The notes under the pieces were generated by a model. That model ran no database searches and was not told the origin of the DNA. It was given only the letters and a program-made list of their open reading frames with translations. DNA of 64,000 nt from Phascolarctobacterium_A succinatutens_B (lineage in GTDB: Bacteria > Bacillota > Negativicutes > Acidaminococcales > Acidaminococcaceae): contig NZ_CAUDZA010000006.1 in assembly GCF_958453765.1 (NCBI RefSeq), positions 1 to 64,000 of the forward strand, read 5' to 3'. Of the stretch, positions 22,595 to 31,247 are shown piece after piece (position 1 is the stretch's first letter; each line of letters starts with the position of its first letter). The translations under genes were made by a program, and so were the position numbers.

Positions 22595-23683
22595 ATGGTT
22601 AATTATCAAGAAGATTTACGTGAGCAAATCAAAAGAAAGTATGAGGAAAAAGAGCATACGGTTGTAAAAATTGCTTTAGTCGGGCAGCCTGGTGCAGGTA
22701 AGTCGAGTGTCATTAACAAGTTGATAGGTAAAAATATATTTAAATCTGGAGTATATACAGATACTACAGTGAAAAGTCAAGAAGTATCTTGGAGAGATTT
22801 GAGGATAGTTGACTTGCCAGGTTACGACACGAAAAGATTTCCGTTTGAAGACTGGTGCAAACAATTTTCTGTAGAAGACTATGATTTGTATCTGTTTGTG
22901 TTTGCCGGTAAATTACATGATGCTGATGGAAAGTTATTTAAAAAATTTAAGGAATGGAATCAATCTAGAAAGCACCCTTATTTTATTGTGCGCAATAAGG
23001 AAGATGATATATGGGATGGTGAAAGAACTCTAGAAGAGCTAAAGAAAGAAATTATTGAAGATGTTCATTCTAAAGTAGGGGCTAAAGACATAAAAGTTTA
23101 TTTTACAAGCTGTAAAACTGGTACTGGGTTCAAAGAATTAAAAAACGACATTTTGGCTTCCGATATTGATGATGTAAAGAAGGGTAAAATTATTGCGGCC
23201 GTTAAAGCAGATAGTATTAAAGATTTAGATAGAAAAAGAGCAAAATGCCTGGATGATATTAATGTCTATGCTTGGGCTACAGCTGTGAATGCTTTGAATC
23301 CAATTCCTGGGGTTGATGTTAGCTTTGATTTAGCAGCTTTTTATAAGATGGCTAAAGAAATTAGAGAAAGCTTTGGGCTTGATGAAACAGTTATAGAGAA
23401 ATACATGATTGTATTAGGACCGGTAGGTAAACAACTTGCAGATAAGGTGCTTGCATATCTTACCAAAGAAGGCATAATGTGGGTTATCAAGCAAGTAGCT
23501 GGTAAATATGCTACAAAACAATTTGGGAAATATATTCCTTTTGTCGGGCAGGCTGTAGCAGCTTGTGCTGGTTTTGCTATGACCAAAACATTAGGAGAAT
23601 ATTATATAGATAATTGCTTTGAATTAGCGAAGGAAATTCTTGAATATGAAGTAATGAATAGCAAAGATAAAATGAAAAAATGA
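22595..23683 (+). CDS. IRG-like (immunity-related GTPase-like) protein 2
   Basis: The 362-aa paralogue of the upstream gene. P-loop GQPGAGKS (30-37), G3 DLPGYDT, G4-like RNKEDD, then a Cys-containing G5-like TSCKTG. The C-terminal half has NPIPGVDVSFDLAAFYKMAK and KYIPFVGQAVAACAGFAMTK, the same helical pattern as the partner. The two share roughly one third to one half of residues along the whole length by eye. GGAGTGA lies before the ATG. Tandem copies that differ outside the motifs suggest a heteromeric GTPase pair. Confidence 0.83.
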   Translation: MVNYQEDLREQIKRKYEEKEHTVVKIALVGQPGAGKSSVINKLIGKNIFKSGVYTDTTVKSQEVSWRDLRIVDLPGYDTKRFPFEDWCKQFSVEDYDLYLFVFAGKLHDADGKLFKKFKEWNQSRKHPYFIVRNKEDDIWDGERTLEELKKEIIEDVHSKVGAKDIKVYFTSCKTGTGFKELKNDILASDIDDVKKGKIIAAVKADSIKDLDRKRAKCLDDINVYAWATAVNALNPIPGVDVSFDLAAFYKMAKEIRESFGLDETVIEKYMIVLGPVGKQLADKVLAYLTKEGIMWVIKQVAGKYATKQFGKYIPFVGQAVAACAGFAMTKTLGEYYIDNCFELAKEILEYEVMNSKDKMKK

Positions 23684-23859
23684 AAAGCAGTAATGTCTGC
23701 AGGAGTTGTCAGCAGTTATCTTCGCTATGATTTGATAAGAATATTGTAGCATCAGGGAGTCCTTAGTGGTAGACGATATTTAGTTTTCAAAGAACAAAAT
23801 TTACGTTGTAGGCATGGCGGCTTTGGCTTACAAACATATTATACGAGGAGAGATTTACT

Positions 23860-24411
23860 ATGAAAAAGCTAATCACAATTATTCTTACTACTTTGATATT
23901 TATTATTGCAGGTTGTGGAAGTTCTACACCGTCATATCAACTTCCTGTTGATAATAAAAATCTTGCCTCATATCTTGCTGATGATCAAATATATGCTTTT
24001 TACTGTCCAAACCTTGAAAAAGACATCTGCTATCAATCTGTTATGTACAATGATGCAGATGCTATCAAAAGCGTTACTACAATGGGAAGTGCATTTAATA
24101 ACTATGGTCTTAGTGCTTCCTGGTTAAAAAAGGATTTGATAAAAAAAACTTGCACTACTATAGTTAGTATATCTGATATACTACAAAGACAATCACATAC
24201 AGATATACCTAGTGGTCATAACTTAAAAGCATTTAAGTATTATTGTTTTCCGAATGGTGAAGTATCTATCATTGGCTATTACAAAGATGACTGTATTTTA
24301 CTCATACAGGTATCTGAAAACGATAAATATACGACAGTAAAATGTGATGGTATTCATAGAGAAGCTGCTTCTGCAAGTAACATGGAAATGTTCAATAAAC
24401 GTGAAAAGTAG
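23860..24411 (+). CDS. Lipoprotein of unknown function, 183 aa
   Basis: Signal peptide with lipobox: KKLITIILTTLIFIIAGC, with the acylated Cys at 19. The mature part is soluble, acidic-polar, with four or five cysteines and no known domain. CGAGGAGA precedes the ATG. It is AT-rich like the GTPase genes and lies 176 bases after them; it could belong to the same island, but no shared transcription is evident. Confidence 0.75.
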   Translation: MKKLITIILTTLIFIIAGCGSSTPSYQLPVDNKNLASYLADDQIYAFYCPNLEKDICYQSVMYNDADAIKSVTTMGSAFNNYGLSASWLKKDLIKKTCTTIVSISDILQRQSHTDIPSGHNLKAFKYYCFPNGEVSIIGYYKDDCILLIQVSENDKYTTVKCDGIHREAASASNMEMFNKREK

Positions 24412-24906
24412 TATCAATCAAGCTGTAAGGATATATTGAAGAAAAGTTTTCTGCTGTATCACATTGAACGTACAACCAAGTTGCGATTAGTGTATAAAAA
24501 CTAGGGTTGAGAATGCTTGAAGTGTGTATTATTTTTCATCTACCTGCTTGCCTCGTGGTGCAGCATGAAGGTGGATGTATGCATGCTTTGAGCTTGACGG
24601 AGCAGGTGGAGAAAATGCTCTACTTGCACCAGTTGCACCACTTTTTTCAGCCATTTTGTTAAAAAATCAATAGCTCAGAAATTTTAATATAATATAAATA
24701 AAAGAGCCTTGAAATAGCTGTAAATACAATAAAATAAAGGTTTTGAACCCTTACGAAGACTTTACTTACAGGGATATATATTATGGTTAGTGGCGCAGTT
24801 TTTCTTTTTGCACCAAATGAAGTGGTTCAAGTGGTGCAGCATGGCGGTTGAGGTACGCATTCTTTGAACTTGACGAATGGGAGATATGTGCTGAATATCT
24901 CATCAT
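24412..24906. other. AT-rich gap with a diverged 47-base repeat
   Basis: About 500 bases without a supportable gene. Two diverged copies of one element lie at 24555-24601 and 24831-24877; both begin GTGGTGCAGCATG and contain CTTTGA(G/A)CTTGACG. Extra TTGCACCA bits lie nearby (24627-24642, 24808-24815). Several in-frame stops rule out a long protein. Confidence 0.6.
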
Positions 24907-24952
24907 AATTATCAGAAAATATATTGATTTCTGATAATTGCTCTGCTATACT
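24907..24952 (+). promoter_or_regulatory. Promoter with overlapping palindromic operator for the Rpn-like gene
   Basis: TTGATT (24924-24929), 17 bases, TATACT (24947-24952). A perfect 12-bp inverted repeat, AATTATCAGAAA (24907-24918) and TTTCTGATAATT (24928-24939), with 9 bases between covers the -35. A repressor bound there would block the promoter. Confidence 0.75.
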
Positions 24953-24999
24953 AATCACATAGACTAGTCTGAAAATTATAAAAAGAAGCAGGTAGAGAT

Positions 25000-25791
25000 A
25001 TGCAAAATATAATGGAGCGTTACCAAACCTTCAGGCAGATTGTCGATGATATTACTTTGATGAATAACCGCTTTATGAATAAGGTTTTTGACGGCAATAT
25101 CCCCGCAACGCAGAGAATATTGCGTGTTATTCTTAAAAATGATAAAATTAAAGTACGCAAGGTAAGCGTACAGCAGTGGCTGCAAAATCTTTACGGTCAT
25201 TCCACGCAGCTGGATATTCTGGCTGAGGATGAGAATGGTACGCAGTTTAATGTTGAGATTCAGCGTAGTGATGAAGGAGCGTCTGTGCAAAGAGCGCGTT
25301 TTTATTGTGGTGCGCTGGATATGCACTTTCTAGATACTGGAGAAAAGTATGAGGATTTGCCTGACGCTTACGTGATTTTTATTACGGAAAACGACGCTTT
25401 CAAAGAAGGCAGGTCAATCTATAATGTTGAGCGCAGTATTAACGAAAGTGGGAAGGCTTTTGGTGACGGTTCGCATATCGTTTATGTGAATGCTGCCTGC
25501 CAGGACGATACGCCGCTCGGCAGTCTGATGCAGGATTTTAATTGCAATGATCCTGCCAAGATGCATTATAAGGAGCTGGCAGATAGAGTTAATTATTTTA
25601 AGACTTCGAAGGAGGGCGAGATTGATATGACAGATATTATTGAAGCTTACGCAAATAATAAGGCAAAGGAAGTAGCTGAAAAAGCAGCGAAGAAAATGCT
25701 TGCAGACGGTATGAGTCTTGAAGCTGTTGTACGTTATTCTGATCTTTCTGAAGAAGAGGTGCGTGCTCTGGCTGCTAAGCAGAGCGCTTAA
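25000..25791 (+). CDS. Rpn-family / PD-(D/E)XK nuclease transposase-like protein
   Basis: The 263-aa protein has the PDDEXK_2 core: DKVFDGN-type start (MNKVFDGNIPATQRILRVIL), QLDILAEDENGTQFNVEIQR with the D...ExQ catalytic set, then RARFYCGALDM. The C-terminal 60 residues are a charged helical tail (KAKEVAEKAAKKML) as in Rpn recombination-promoting nucleases. These are mobile, RecA-independent DNA nucleases, recently linked to phage defence. ATG with AGGTAGAGA before it. It stands alone with its own promoter, operator and terminator. Confidence 0.9.
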   Translation: MQNIMERYQTFRQIVDDITLMNNRFMNKVFDGNIPATQRILRVILKNDKIKVRKVSVQQWLQNLYGHSTQLDILAEDENGTQFNVEIQRSDEGASVQRARFYCGALDMHFLDTGEKYEDLPDAYVIFITENDAFKEGRSIYNVERSINESGKAFGDGSHIVYVNAACQDDTPLGSLMQDFNCNDPAKMHYKELADRVNYFKTSKEGEIDMTDIIEAYANNKAKEVAEKAAKKMLADGMSLEAVVRYSDLSEEEVRALAAKQSA

Positions 25792-25826
25792 TAACACCTG
25801 GCAACAAAAAACTGATAAAATGTGGC

Positions 25827-25865
25827 AGTCGTGCTGAGCCGGAGGGCAAGCACGGCTACTTTTTT
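25827..25865 (+). terminator. Terminator of the Rpn-like gene
   Basis: AGTCGTGCT (25827-25835) pairs with AGCACGGCT (25849-25857), then TACTTTTTT. Confidence 0.82.
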
Positions 25866-25866
25866 A

Positions 25867-26160
25867 GTCATTGGTGAATGGGAGAAGGGAGCTCTATAAT
25901 AAAGATATGATATGGCAATGACAGTGCTGCTGTTTGACGAACGTGTTTGGTTTGCCAAAGTACTCCAAAAGCGCCGTTCTGGACAAGGGTTTCGAGAGGT
26001 GCTGTTGCAACAGTGATTACCGCTTGCGGTATGTAAAAAAGAACTGATTTGAAGAATATGAAAAACTGCTTATTGAAGAAAATATTCTAAAGGTTGATAA
26101 ATCCCAGGACTGCCAAAGCGGCGGCCTTTTTACATTTACCAAACTATTTGGCAATAATGC
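25867..26160. other. Gap with possible decayed coding remnants
   Basis: About 290 bases. A frame from ATG 25918 gives 32 residues and then stops; another open stretch (about 26050-26160) reads EEYEKLLIEENILKVDK without a start or binding site. Looks like debris of a lost gene rather than a working one. No repeat or RNA motif stands out. Confidence 0.35.
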
Positions 26161-26190
26161 TTGCGCAACGTCCTCTAAACGCCGTATAAT
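26161..26190 (+). promoter_or_regulatory. Promoter of the TVP38-CYTH pair
   Basis: TTGCGC (26161-26166), 18 bases, TATAAT (26185-26190), 30 bases before the ATG. Confidence 0.68.
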
Positions 26191-26219
26191 AGATGAGAGT
26201 TTGAAAATCAGAGGTTTAT

Positions 26220-26939
26220 ATGAAGAAAAAATATCTATATTTACTTTTGCGCGTGCTGGTTTATCTGCTGGTGCTGGGAGCAATTTTGTATGGCTTGTAT
26301 GAATCACCGTATAATCCGCATCCGCACAGTGCCGAGGATATCCGCCGCTGGGTGGTGGGCTTCGGTGTGTGGGCACCGCTTATTTATGTAGCGGTGTATA
26401 CGATTCGCCCGTTGCTTTTATTCCCGACGCTGCTTTTGAATTTAAGCGCAGGCGTGCTGTTCGGTCCGTGGTGGGGAATATTATTCTTACTTCTGGGTGG
26501 CTTTGGCTGTGCAAGCTTTTGTTATCTTTTGGGACGTTTCGGAGGCGGCAGCTGGCTGCTGCGTAATTTTGGCGGCAGCTGGGGTGAACGCTTGACGAAC
26601 TATCTTGTAGGCAGCGGCAGCTTTAAGAAGATGATTATTTTGCGCACGGTGCCGATTTTTCCGTATGATCCAGTGAGTATTATTGCCGGCAGTGTGCGCC
26701 TGCCGTTTAAAATTTATGCAGCAGCAACGGTTCTCGGTATGCTTCCGGGGGCCATTGCCTATAACTTTCTGGCAGATGCTTTCGGTACGCCGCATTTTTA
26801 TGCGGCGCTGGCTGTAACGTTGCTGGCCTTTGGTATACCATTGGTTTGGTGGCAGAAGAATTCGGCATCGCAGGCGTTGGGCAGTTTAAAAAATTTCGGT
26901 AAAGGCAGTGATAATAATGGCAAAGAATACAGAGATTGA
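26220..26939 (+). CDS. TVP38/TMEM64 family membrane protein
   Basis: DedA-superfamily integral membrane protein (VTT domain) with about six helices in 239 aa. Conserved parts: VYTIRPLLLFPTLLLNLSAG, then GPWWGILFLLLGGFGCASFCYLLGRFGG, shown as limits, and the RTVPIFPYDPVSIIAGSVRLPF motif near residues 140-162. Family members have been linked to lipid movement between membrane leaflets. Overlaps the next gene by 23 bases. Confidence 0.9.
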   Translation: MKKKYLYLLLRVLVYLLVLGAILYGLYESPYNPHPHSAEDIRRWVVGFGVWAPLIYVAVYTIRPLLLFPTLLLNLSAGVLFGPWWGILFLLLGGFGCASFCYLLGRFGGGSWLLRNFGGSWGERLTNYLVGSGSFKKMIILRTVPIFPYDPVSIIAGSVRLPFKIYAAATVLGMLPGAIAYNFLADAFGTPHFYAALAVTLLAFGIPLVWWQKNSASQALGSLKNFGKGSDNNGKEYRD

Positions 26940-27540
26940 ATTAAAGCTTTTGCTCAGCAGAGAAGGCTTGGAGAAAATGCTGCAGCTGGATTTTATGCAG
27001 CAGGCCATGCGTCCGGACAGCTACAAAAAGCGCCGTCTGGTGAGCACCTATTATGATACTGCGGATATGACGCTGACGCAGCATGGTATTGCTTACCGTG
27101 TACGTGATAAGGGCGACGGCAGCTTTGAAGCTACCGTAAAGACTTCCAGGCAAAGCAAGGATGGTCTGAGCGAACGTCTGGAGCTGAATCTGCCGCTGAC
27201 AGAAGCAAAGCCTGAGCTGAATGGCTTTGCAGCGCTTGGACTGGGCTACGAGCTTAGCGAGCTTGCTCCTTCCGGCGTAAAGGCTTTGTTTACGGTTGAT
27301 GTAGAGCGTATAACCTATATTCTGGATTATGCCGGTGCTGTAATCGAGCTGGCGATAGATAAAGGCGCCATTCATTGCGGTGGAAAAAGCGACAGTATCG
27401 ATGAGGTAGAATTTGAGCTTATGAGCGGTACTGTGGATGCGTTGCTGGAGCTTAAGGAAAGAATAGCGTCACAGGTGGAGCTGCGTGCGGAAGAACGCAG
27501 CAAGTTTGCACGCGGACTGGCGCTTTTGCAGGCACAATAA
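26917..27540 (+). CDS. CYTH domain protein (triphosphate tunnel metalloenzyme)
   Basis: The 207-aa protein has the EIELK motif (ExExK, residues 6-10) at the very start, YYDTADMTL, then GIAYRVRD and FEATVKTS, and the late LAIDKG and VEFELMSG: the beta strands lining the tunnel. Members hydrolyse inorganic triphosphate or thiamine triphosphate, or act as class IV cyclases; which one is not visible. ATG 26917 is chosen over GTG 26908. Confidence 0.9.
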   Translation: MAKNTEIELKLLLSREGLEKMLQLDFMQQAMRPDSYKKRRLVSTYYDTADMTLTQHGIAYRVRDKGDGSFEATVKTSRQSKDGLSERLELNLPLTEAKPELNGFAALGLGYELSELAPSGVKALFTVDVERITYILDYAGAVIELAIDKGAIHCGGKSDSIDEVEFELMSGTVDALLELKERIASQVELRAEERSKFARGLALLQAQ

Positions 27541-27551
27541 GGAGCGGAACA

Positions 27552-28763
27552 ATGGCGGAAATATTACATTATCTGCATCAACAGAAGGAAGATAATCTTT
27601 CCGTTGTTAATCATTATGGCTACAAGCAGGCGGAGAAGGTATGCCGTTTTCATAGCAGCTTTCCCGAATATACCGTTACGCCTTTAGTGCGTCTGGAAAA
27701 TCTGGCCAAACTTTTCGGTGTTAAGGATATTTATGTTAAGGATGAAAGCTATCGCTTCGGGCTGAATGCCTTCAAGGTTTTGGGCGGCAGCTACGCTATT
27801 GCCTGTGAGCTTGCCAGGCGCCTGCAGCTTCCGGTGGAGGAGCTTACTTATGATAAGCTTATGGCGCCTGAGGTAAAACAAAAGCTGGGCGAGCTGACCT
27901 TTGTGACTGCTACCGACGGTAATCATGGAAGAGGCGTTGCCTGGACTGCCAGCCGCCTGCAGCAGAAGGCTATCGTGCTGATGCCTAAGGGAACAGAGCT
28001 TGCGCGTCTGGAGGCTATCAAAGCGTTTGGCGCCGAAGCCTATATTACGGATGTCAATTATGACGATACTGTGCGTATGGCAAGAAAAATAGCTGCTGAA
28101 TGCGGCGGCATCATGGTACAGGATACATCCTGGGAAGGCTATGAGGAGGTGCCTCTGCATATTATGCAGGGCTACACTACCATGGGTTATGAAATAGTGC
28201 AGCAGCTGCAGGGAGTGCGTCCGACGCATGTCTTTCTGCAGGCCGGAGTTGGCGCTATGGCCGGTGCTGTAGCAGCTTTTTTTGCTGACTATTATAAAGC
28301 AGATAAACCGATTATCACCATAGTAGAGCCTGAAAAGGCGGACTGCATTTTCAAAACGGCAAAGGCTGATGATGGAAAGCTTCATAATGTAACAGGTGCT
28401 TTGGATTCGATTATGGCTGGTCTGTGCTGCGGTGAGCCCTGCAGTCTTGCCTGGGATATGCTCCGGCGTTACGCAGATAATTTTGCTTCTATGCCGGATG
28501 AATTTGCTGCCTATGGCATGCGCGTGTTGGGCAATCCCTTAAGTGGTGATACTGCTGTTGTTTCTGGTGAAAGCGGCGCAGCAGGCCTTGGTTTTGCCTT
28601 GCTGGGCCGTAGTGACGCACAGGCCAACTCTCTTCTGCAGCTTGATGAAAGCTCTGTTGTGCTGTGTATTTCTACCGAAGGTGATACAGCGCCGGCAAAA
28701 TACAGAAGCATTGTCTGGTCCGGAGAATATAGCCTGGATAAGCTTTCGGGTATCGAAAAATAG
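27552..28763 (+). CDS. dpaL: Diaminopropionate ammonia-lyase
   Basis: PLP enzyme that splits 2,3-diaminopropionate into pyruvate and ammonia. The 403-aa protein has RFGLNAFKVLGGSYA with the PLP Lys near residue 77, the phosphate loop area VTATDGNHGRGVAW (about 117-130), and GESGAAGLGF (about 341). Length is normal for YgeX/DpaL. It starts 11 bases after the CYTH gene and so is likely in the same transcript. It fits a bacterium that ferments amino acids. Confidence 0.92.
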   Translation: MAEILHYLHQQKEDNLSVVNHYGYKQAEKVCRFHSSFPEYTVTPLVRLENLAKLFGVKDIYVKDESYRFGLNAFKVLGGSYAIACELARRLQLPVEELTYDKLMAPEVKQKLGELTFVTATDGNHGRGVAWTASRLQQKAIVLMPKGTELARLEAIKAFGAEAYITDVNYDDTVRMARKIAAECGGIMVQDTSWEGYEEVPLHIMQGYTTMGYEIVQQLQGVRPTHVFLQAGVGAMAGAVAAFFADYYKADKPIITIVEPEKADCIFKTAKADDGKLHNVTGALDSIMAGLCCGEPCSLAWDMLRRYADNFASMPDEFAAYGMRVLGNPLSGDTAVVSGESGAAGLGFALLGRSDAQANSLLQLDESSVVLCISTEGDTAPAKYRSIVWSGEYSLDKLSGIEK

Positions 28764-28823
28764 CTTAGCGATGCGGCTTACATCTGTTTTCAAAAATAAT
28801 GCAAATAAATTTATGAAAAGCTG

Positions 28824-28852
28824 TTGACAAACGGGCCTAAATCCTGTATAAT
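28824..28852 (+). promoter_or_regulatory. Promoter of the tRNA cluster
   Basis: TTGACA (28824-28829), 17 bases, TATAAT (28847-28852); fully consensus. The start is near 28859, 10 bases before tRNA-Tyr. Confidence 0.93.
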
Positions 28853-28868
28853 TCTTTTTGTCGCAAAC

Positions 28869-28953
28869 GGATGGGTTCCCGAGTGGTTAAAGGGAGCAGA
28901 CTGTAAATCTGCCGCGTTTCGCTTCGTTGGTTCGAATCCAACCCCATCCACCA
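28869..28953 (+). tRNA. tRNA-Tyr (GTA)
   Basis: 85 bases with long variable arm, as for bacterial tRNA-Tyr. Acceptor GGATGGG/CCCATCC, anticodon GTA in CTGTAAA, CCA encoded. Confidence 0.96.
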
Positions 28954-28962
28954 ACTTAATAT

Positions 28963-29038
<76 letters not shown>

Positions 29039-29048
29039 ACTAAATATT

Positions 29049-29124
29049 GCTGATGTAGCTCAGTCGGCAGAGCGTATCCTTGGTAAGGATAAGGTCACCA
29101 GTTCAATCCTGGTCATCAGCTCCA
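29049..29124 (+). tRNA. tRNA-Thr (GGT)
   Basis: 76 bases, GCTGATG/CATCAGC acceptor, anticodon loop TTGGTAA gives GGT. CCA encoded. Confidence 0.95.
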
Positions 29125-29127
29125 AAT

Positions 29128-29204
29128 GGCGGCGTAGCTCAGTTGGCTAGAGCATGCGGTTCATACCCGCAGTGTCCGCGGTTCAAATCCGTGCGCCGCC
29201 ACCA
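29128..29204 (+). tRNA. Elongator tRNA-Met (CAT)
   Basis: 77 bases, GGCGGCG/CGCCGCC acceptor, anticodon loop TTCATAC, CCA encoded. A full 1-72 pair and no GGG/CCC anticodon stem distinguish it from the initiator. It could in principle be the Ile2 tRNA, but the body resembles elongator Met. Confidence 0.9.
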
Positions 29205-29214
29205 ATTAGCCACT

Positions 29215-29246
29215 AAACCTCATTAATAAAATGAGGTTTTTTATTT
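29215..29246 (+). terminator. Terminator of the tRNA cluster
   Basis: AAACCTCAT (29215-29223) pairs with ATGAGGTTT (29231-29239), followed by TTTATTTT. Confidence 0.88.
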
Positions 29247-29354
29247 TATTTGCCGAAAGCAGCAGGATTTTACTGTGAAAGGGCGAATATTATAAGATAG
29301 GTCTAGTGTACCTGCTATTTTTAAGTTGATGTATTGATTGGAGGAATTTCAAAA

Positions 29355-30545
29355 ATGGCAAAAGCTAAATATGAAAGAACTAAACCGCATCTGAATATCG
29401 GCACCATCGGTCACGTTGACCATGGCAAGACTACTCTGACTGCTGCTATCACCAAAGTACTGGCTGAAAAAGGCGGCGCTGAATTCATGGACTACTCCAT
29501 GATCGATAAAGCTCCGGAAGAACGTGAACGTGGTATTACCATCAACACTTCTCACGTTGAATATGAAACCGCAACCCGTCACTATGCACACGTTGACTGC
29601 CCGGGCCATGCTGACTATGTAAAGAACATGATCACCGGCGCTGCTCAGATGGACGGCGCAATTCTGGTAGTATCCGCTGCTGATGGCCCGATGCCTCAGA
29701 CTCGTGAGCACATCCTGCTGGCTCGCCAAGTAGGCGTACCTGCAATGGTTGTATTCCTGAACAAAGTAGATATGGTTGACGACGAAGAGCTGCTGGAACT
29801 GGTAGAAATGGAAGTTCGCGAACTGCTGAGCTCCTATGACTTCCCCGGCGATGACATCCCTGTTGTTGCAGGCTCCGCTCTGAAAGCTCTGGAAGGCGAC
29901 CCGAAATACGAAGCAAAAATCATGGAACTGATGGACGCTGTTGACAGCTACATTCCGCTGCCGGAACGTGCAACCGACAAACCGTTCCTGATGCCTGTCG
30001 AGGACGTATTCACTATCACCGGTCGTGGTACCGTTGCTACCGGCCGTGTAGAGCGTGGTACTGTTAAAGTTGGCGACACCGTAGAAATCGTTGGTATGAA
30101 AGACGAGAAAAAATCTACTGTTGTAACCGGCGTAGAAATGTTCCGCAAACTGTTGGACGAAGCAGTAGCTGGCGATAACATCGGCTGCCTGCTGCGTGGT
30201 GTTGACCGTAAAGAAATCGAGCGTGGCCAAGTACTGTCCAAACCGGGCAGCATTCATCCGCACACCAAATTCAAAGGTGAAGTTTATGTACTGACCAAAG
30301 AAGAAGGCGGCCGTCACACTCCGTTCTTCAACGGCTACCGTCCGCAATTCTATTTCCGTACTACCGACGTAACTGGCGTAACCGAACTGCCGGAAGGTGT
30401 AGAAATGGTAATGCCTGGCGATAATGTAACCATGGAAGTAGAACTGATCACCCCGATCGCTATCGAAAAAGGTCTGCGCTTTGCTATCCGTGAAGGCGGC
30501 CGTACCGTTGGCGCCGGCGTTGTTTCCGAAGTAGAAGAGAAATAA
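29355..30545 (+). CDS. tuf: Elongation factor Tu
   Basis: GTPase that delivers aminoacyl-tRNA to the ribosome. The 396-aa protein has the P-loop GHVDHGKT (residues 18-25), ERGITI switch I, DCPGHADY switch II, NKVD, and domains 2 and 3 complete. ATG 29355 with GGAGG 9 bases before it; an earlier in-frame start at 29334 contains the binding site itself. It is a stand-alone unit with its own terminator, not part of a str operon here. Codon use is strongly biased, as expected of a highly expressed gene. Confidence 0.98.
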   Translation: MAKAKYERTKPHLNIGTIGHVDHGKTTLTAAITKVLAEKGGAEFMDYSMIDKAPEERERGITINTSHVEYETATRHYAHVDCPGHADYVKNMITGAAQMDGAILVVSAADGPMPQTREHILLARQVGVPAMVVFLNKVDMVDDEELLELVEMEVRELLSSYDFPGDDIPVVAGSALKALEGDPKYEAKIMELMDAVDSYIPLPERATDKPFLMPVEDVFTITGRGTVATGRVERGTVKVGDTVEIVGMKDEKKSTVVTGVEMFRKLLDEAVAGDNIGCLLRGVDRKEIERGQVLSKPGSIHPHTKFKGEVYVLTKEEGGRHTPFFNGYRPQFYFRTTDVTGVTELPEGVEMVMPGDNVTMEVELITPIAIEKGLRFAIREGGRTVGAGVVSEVEEK

Positions 30546-30571
30546 TTTTTCCGGCATAGTAATGCAAAATA

Positions 30572-30607
30572 CAAGACCGGTCAGCTTATGGCCGGTCTTG
30601 ATTTTTT
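30572..30607 (+). terminator. Terminator of tuf
   Basis: CAAGACCGG (30572-30580) pairs with CCGGTCTTG (30592-30600), followed by ATTTTTT. Confidence 0.92.
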
Positions 30608-30689
30608 AAGACTGATTGCCAAAGAAACGCTTTAGAGTAACTAAGCACTGTTTGTGCAGAAAAAATTTGCGTCAGACGGATATTTATAG

Positions 30690-30718
30690 TTGACATAAAG
30701 TGTTAACTGTGTTACTCT
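30690..30718 (+). promoter_or_regulatory. Promoter of the rpmG-secE-nusG-rplKA operon
   Basis: TTGACA (30690-30695), 17 bases, TACTCT (30713-30718), a weak -10. The start lies about 50 bases before rpmG. Confidence 0.65.
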
Positions 30719-30777
30719 ATATTAGCGACAATTTGTGATTGGTTTTATTATTATGTACGTAAGCGAGGTGTAACTAA

Positions 30778-30927
30778 ATGCGTAACCTGATTACTTTGGC
30801 TTGCACTGAGTGCAAACAGAGAAATTACCAAACCAACAAAAACAAAAAGAACGATCCTGATCGTATCGAGCTCAATAAATATTGCAAGTTCTGCAAAAAA
30901 CACACTCTGCACAAAGAGACCAAATAA
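30778..30927 (+). CDS. rpmG: 50S ribosomal protein L33
   Basis: The 49-aa protein has both zinc pairs, CTEC (residues 9-12) and CKFC (36-39), so it is the zinc-binding (C+) form. GCGAGGTG precedes the ATG. It lies just before secE and nusG, the usual position in Bacillota. Confidence 0.96.
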   Translation: MRNLITLACTECKQRNYQTNKNKKNDPDRIELNKYCKFCKKHTLHKETK

Positions 30928-30973
30928 TATTGGCTTGTGCGTAACCGGGTAGTAATAGCAAGGATGTGACAAG

Positions 30974-31192
30974 ATGGCCGTTCCGGAAACTACAGACACT
31001 GAGAATAAGGGATTCAGCATTACAACCTTTCTTAGTGAAACTAAAGTAGAATTAAAAAAGGTTACCTGGCCTACCAAACAAGAGCTTATTGCTAACACTA
31101 TAGTGGTAATTATTGCAGTTGTTTTGTGCGCAGCTCTAATCTGGATTATTGATTCCATCTTTAGTATGTTATTCCGCATGATTTTGCAATAA
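30974..31192 (+). CDS. secE: Preprotein translocase subunit SecE
   Basis: Small essential clamp of the SecYEG channel. The 72-aa protein has the conserved amphipathic motif VELKKVTWPTKQEL and one membrane helix (about residues 42-66). Between rpmG and nusG as expected. Confidence 0.95.
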   Translation: MAVPETTDTENKGFSITTFLSETKVELKKVTWPTKQELIANTIVVIIAVVLCAALIWIIDSIFSMLFRMILQ

Positions 31193-31247
31193 TGAGCTTT
31201 AAAGCTTAAGTAAGGAGGGAAGGGGAAGCGTTGCTTTCCGTTTATTC

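Noticed and set aside
24976..25326. Minus-strand frame over the start of the Rpn-like gene
   Set aside because: The plus strand has promoter, operator, catalytic motifs and terminator.
29349..30557. Long minus-strand frame opposite tuf
   Set aside because: Shadow of the strongly biased codon use of tuf; rich in Phe/Tyr/His with no start signal.
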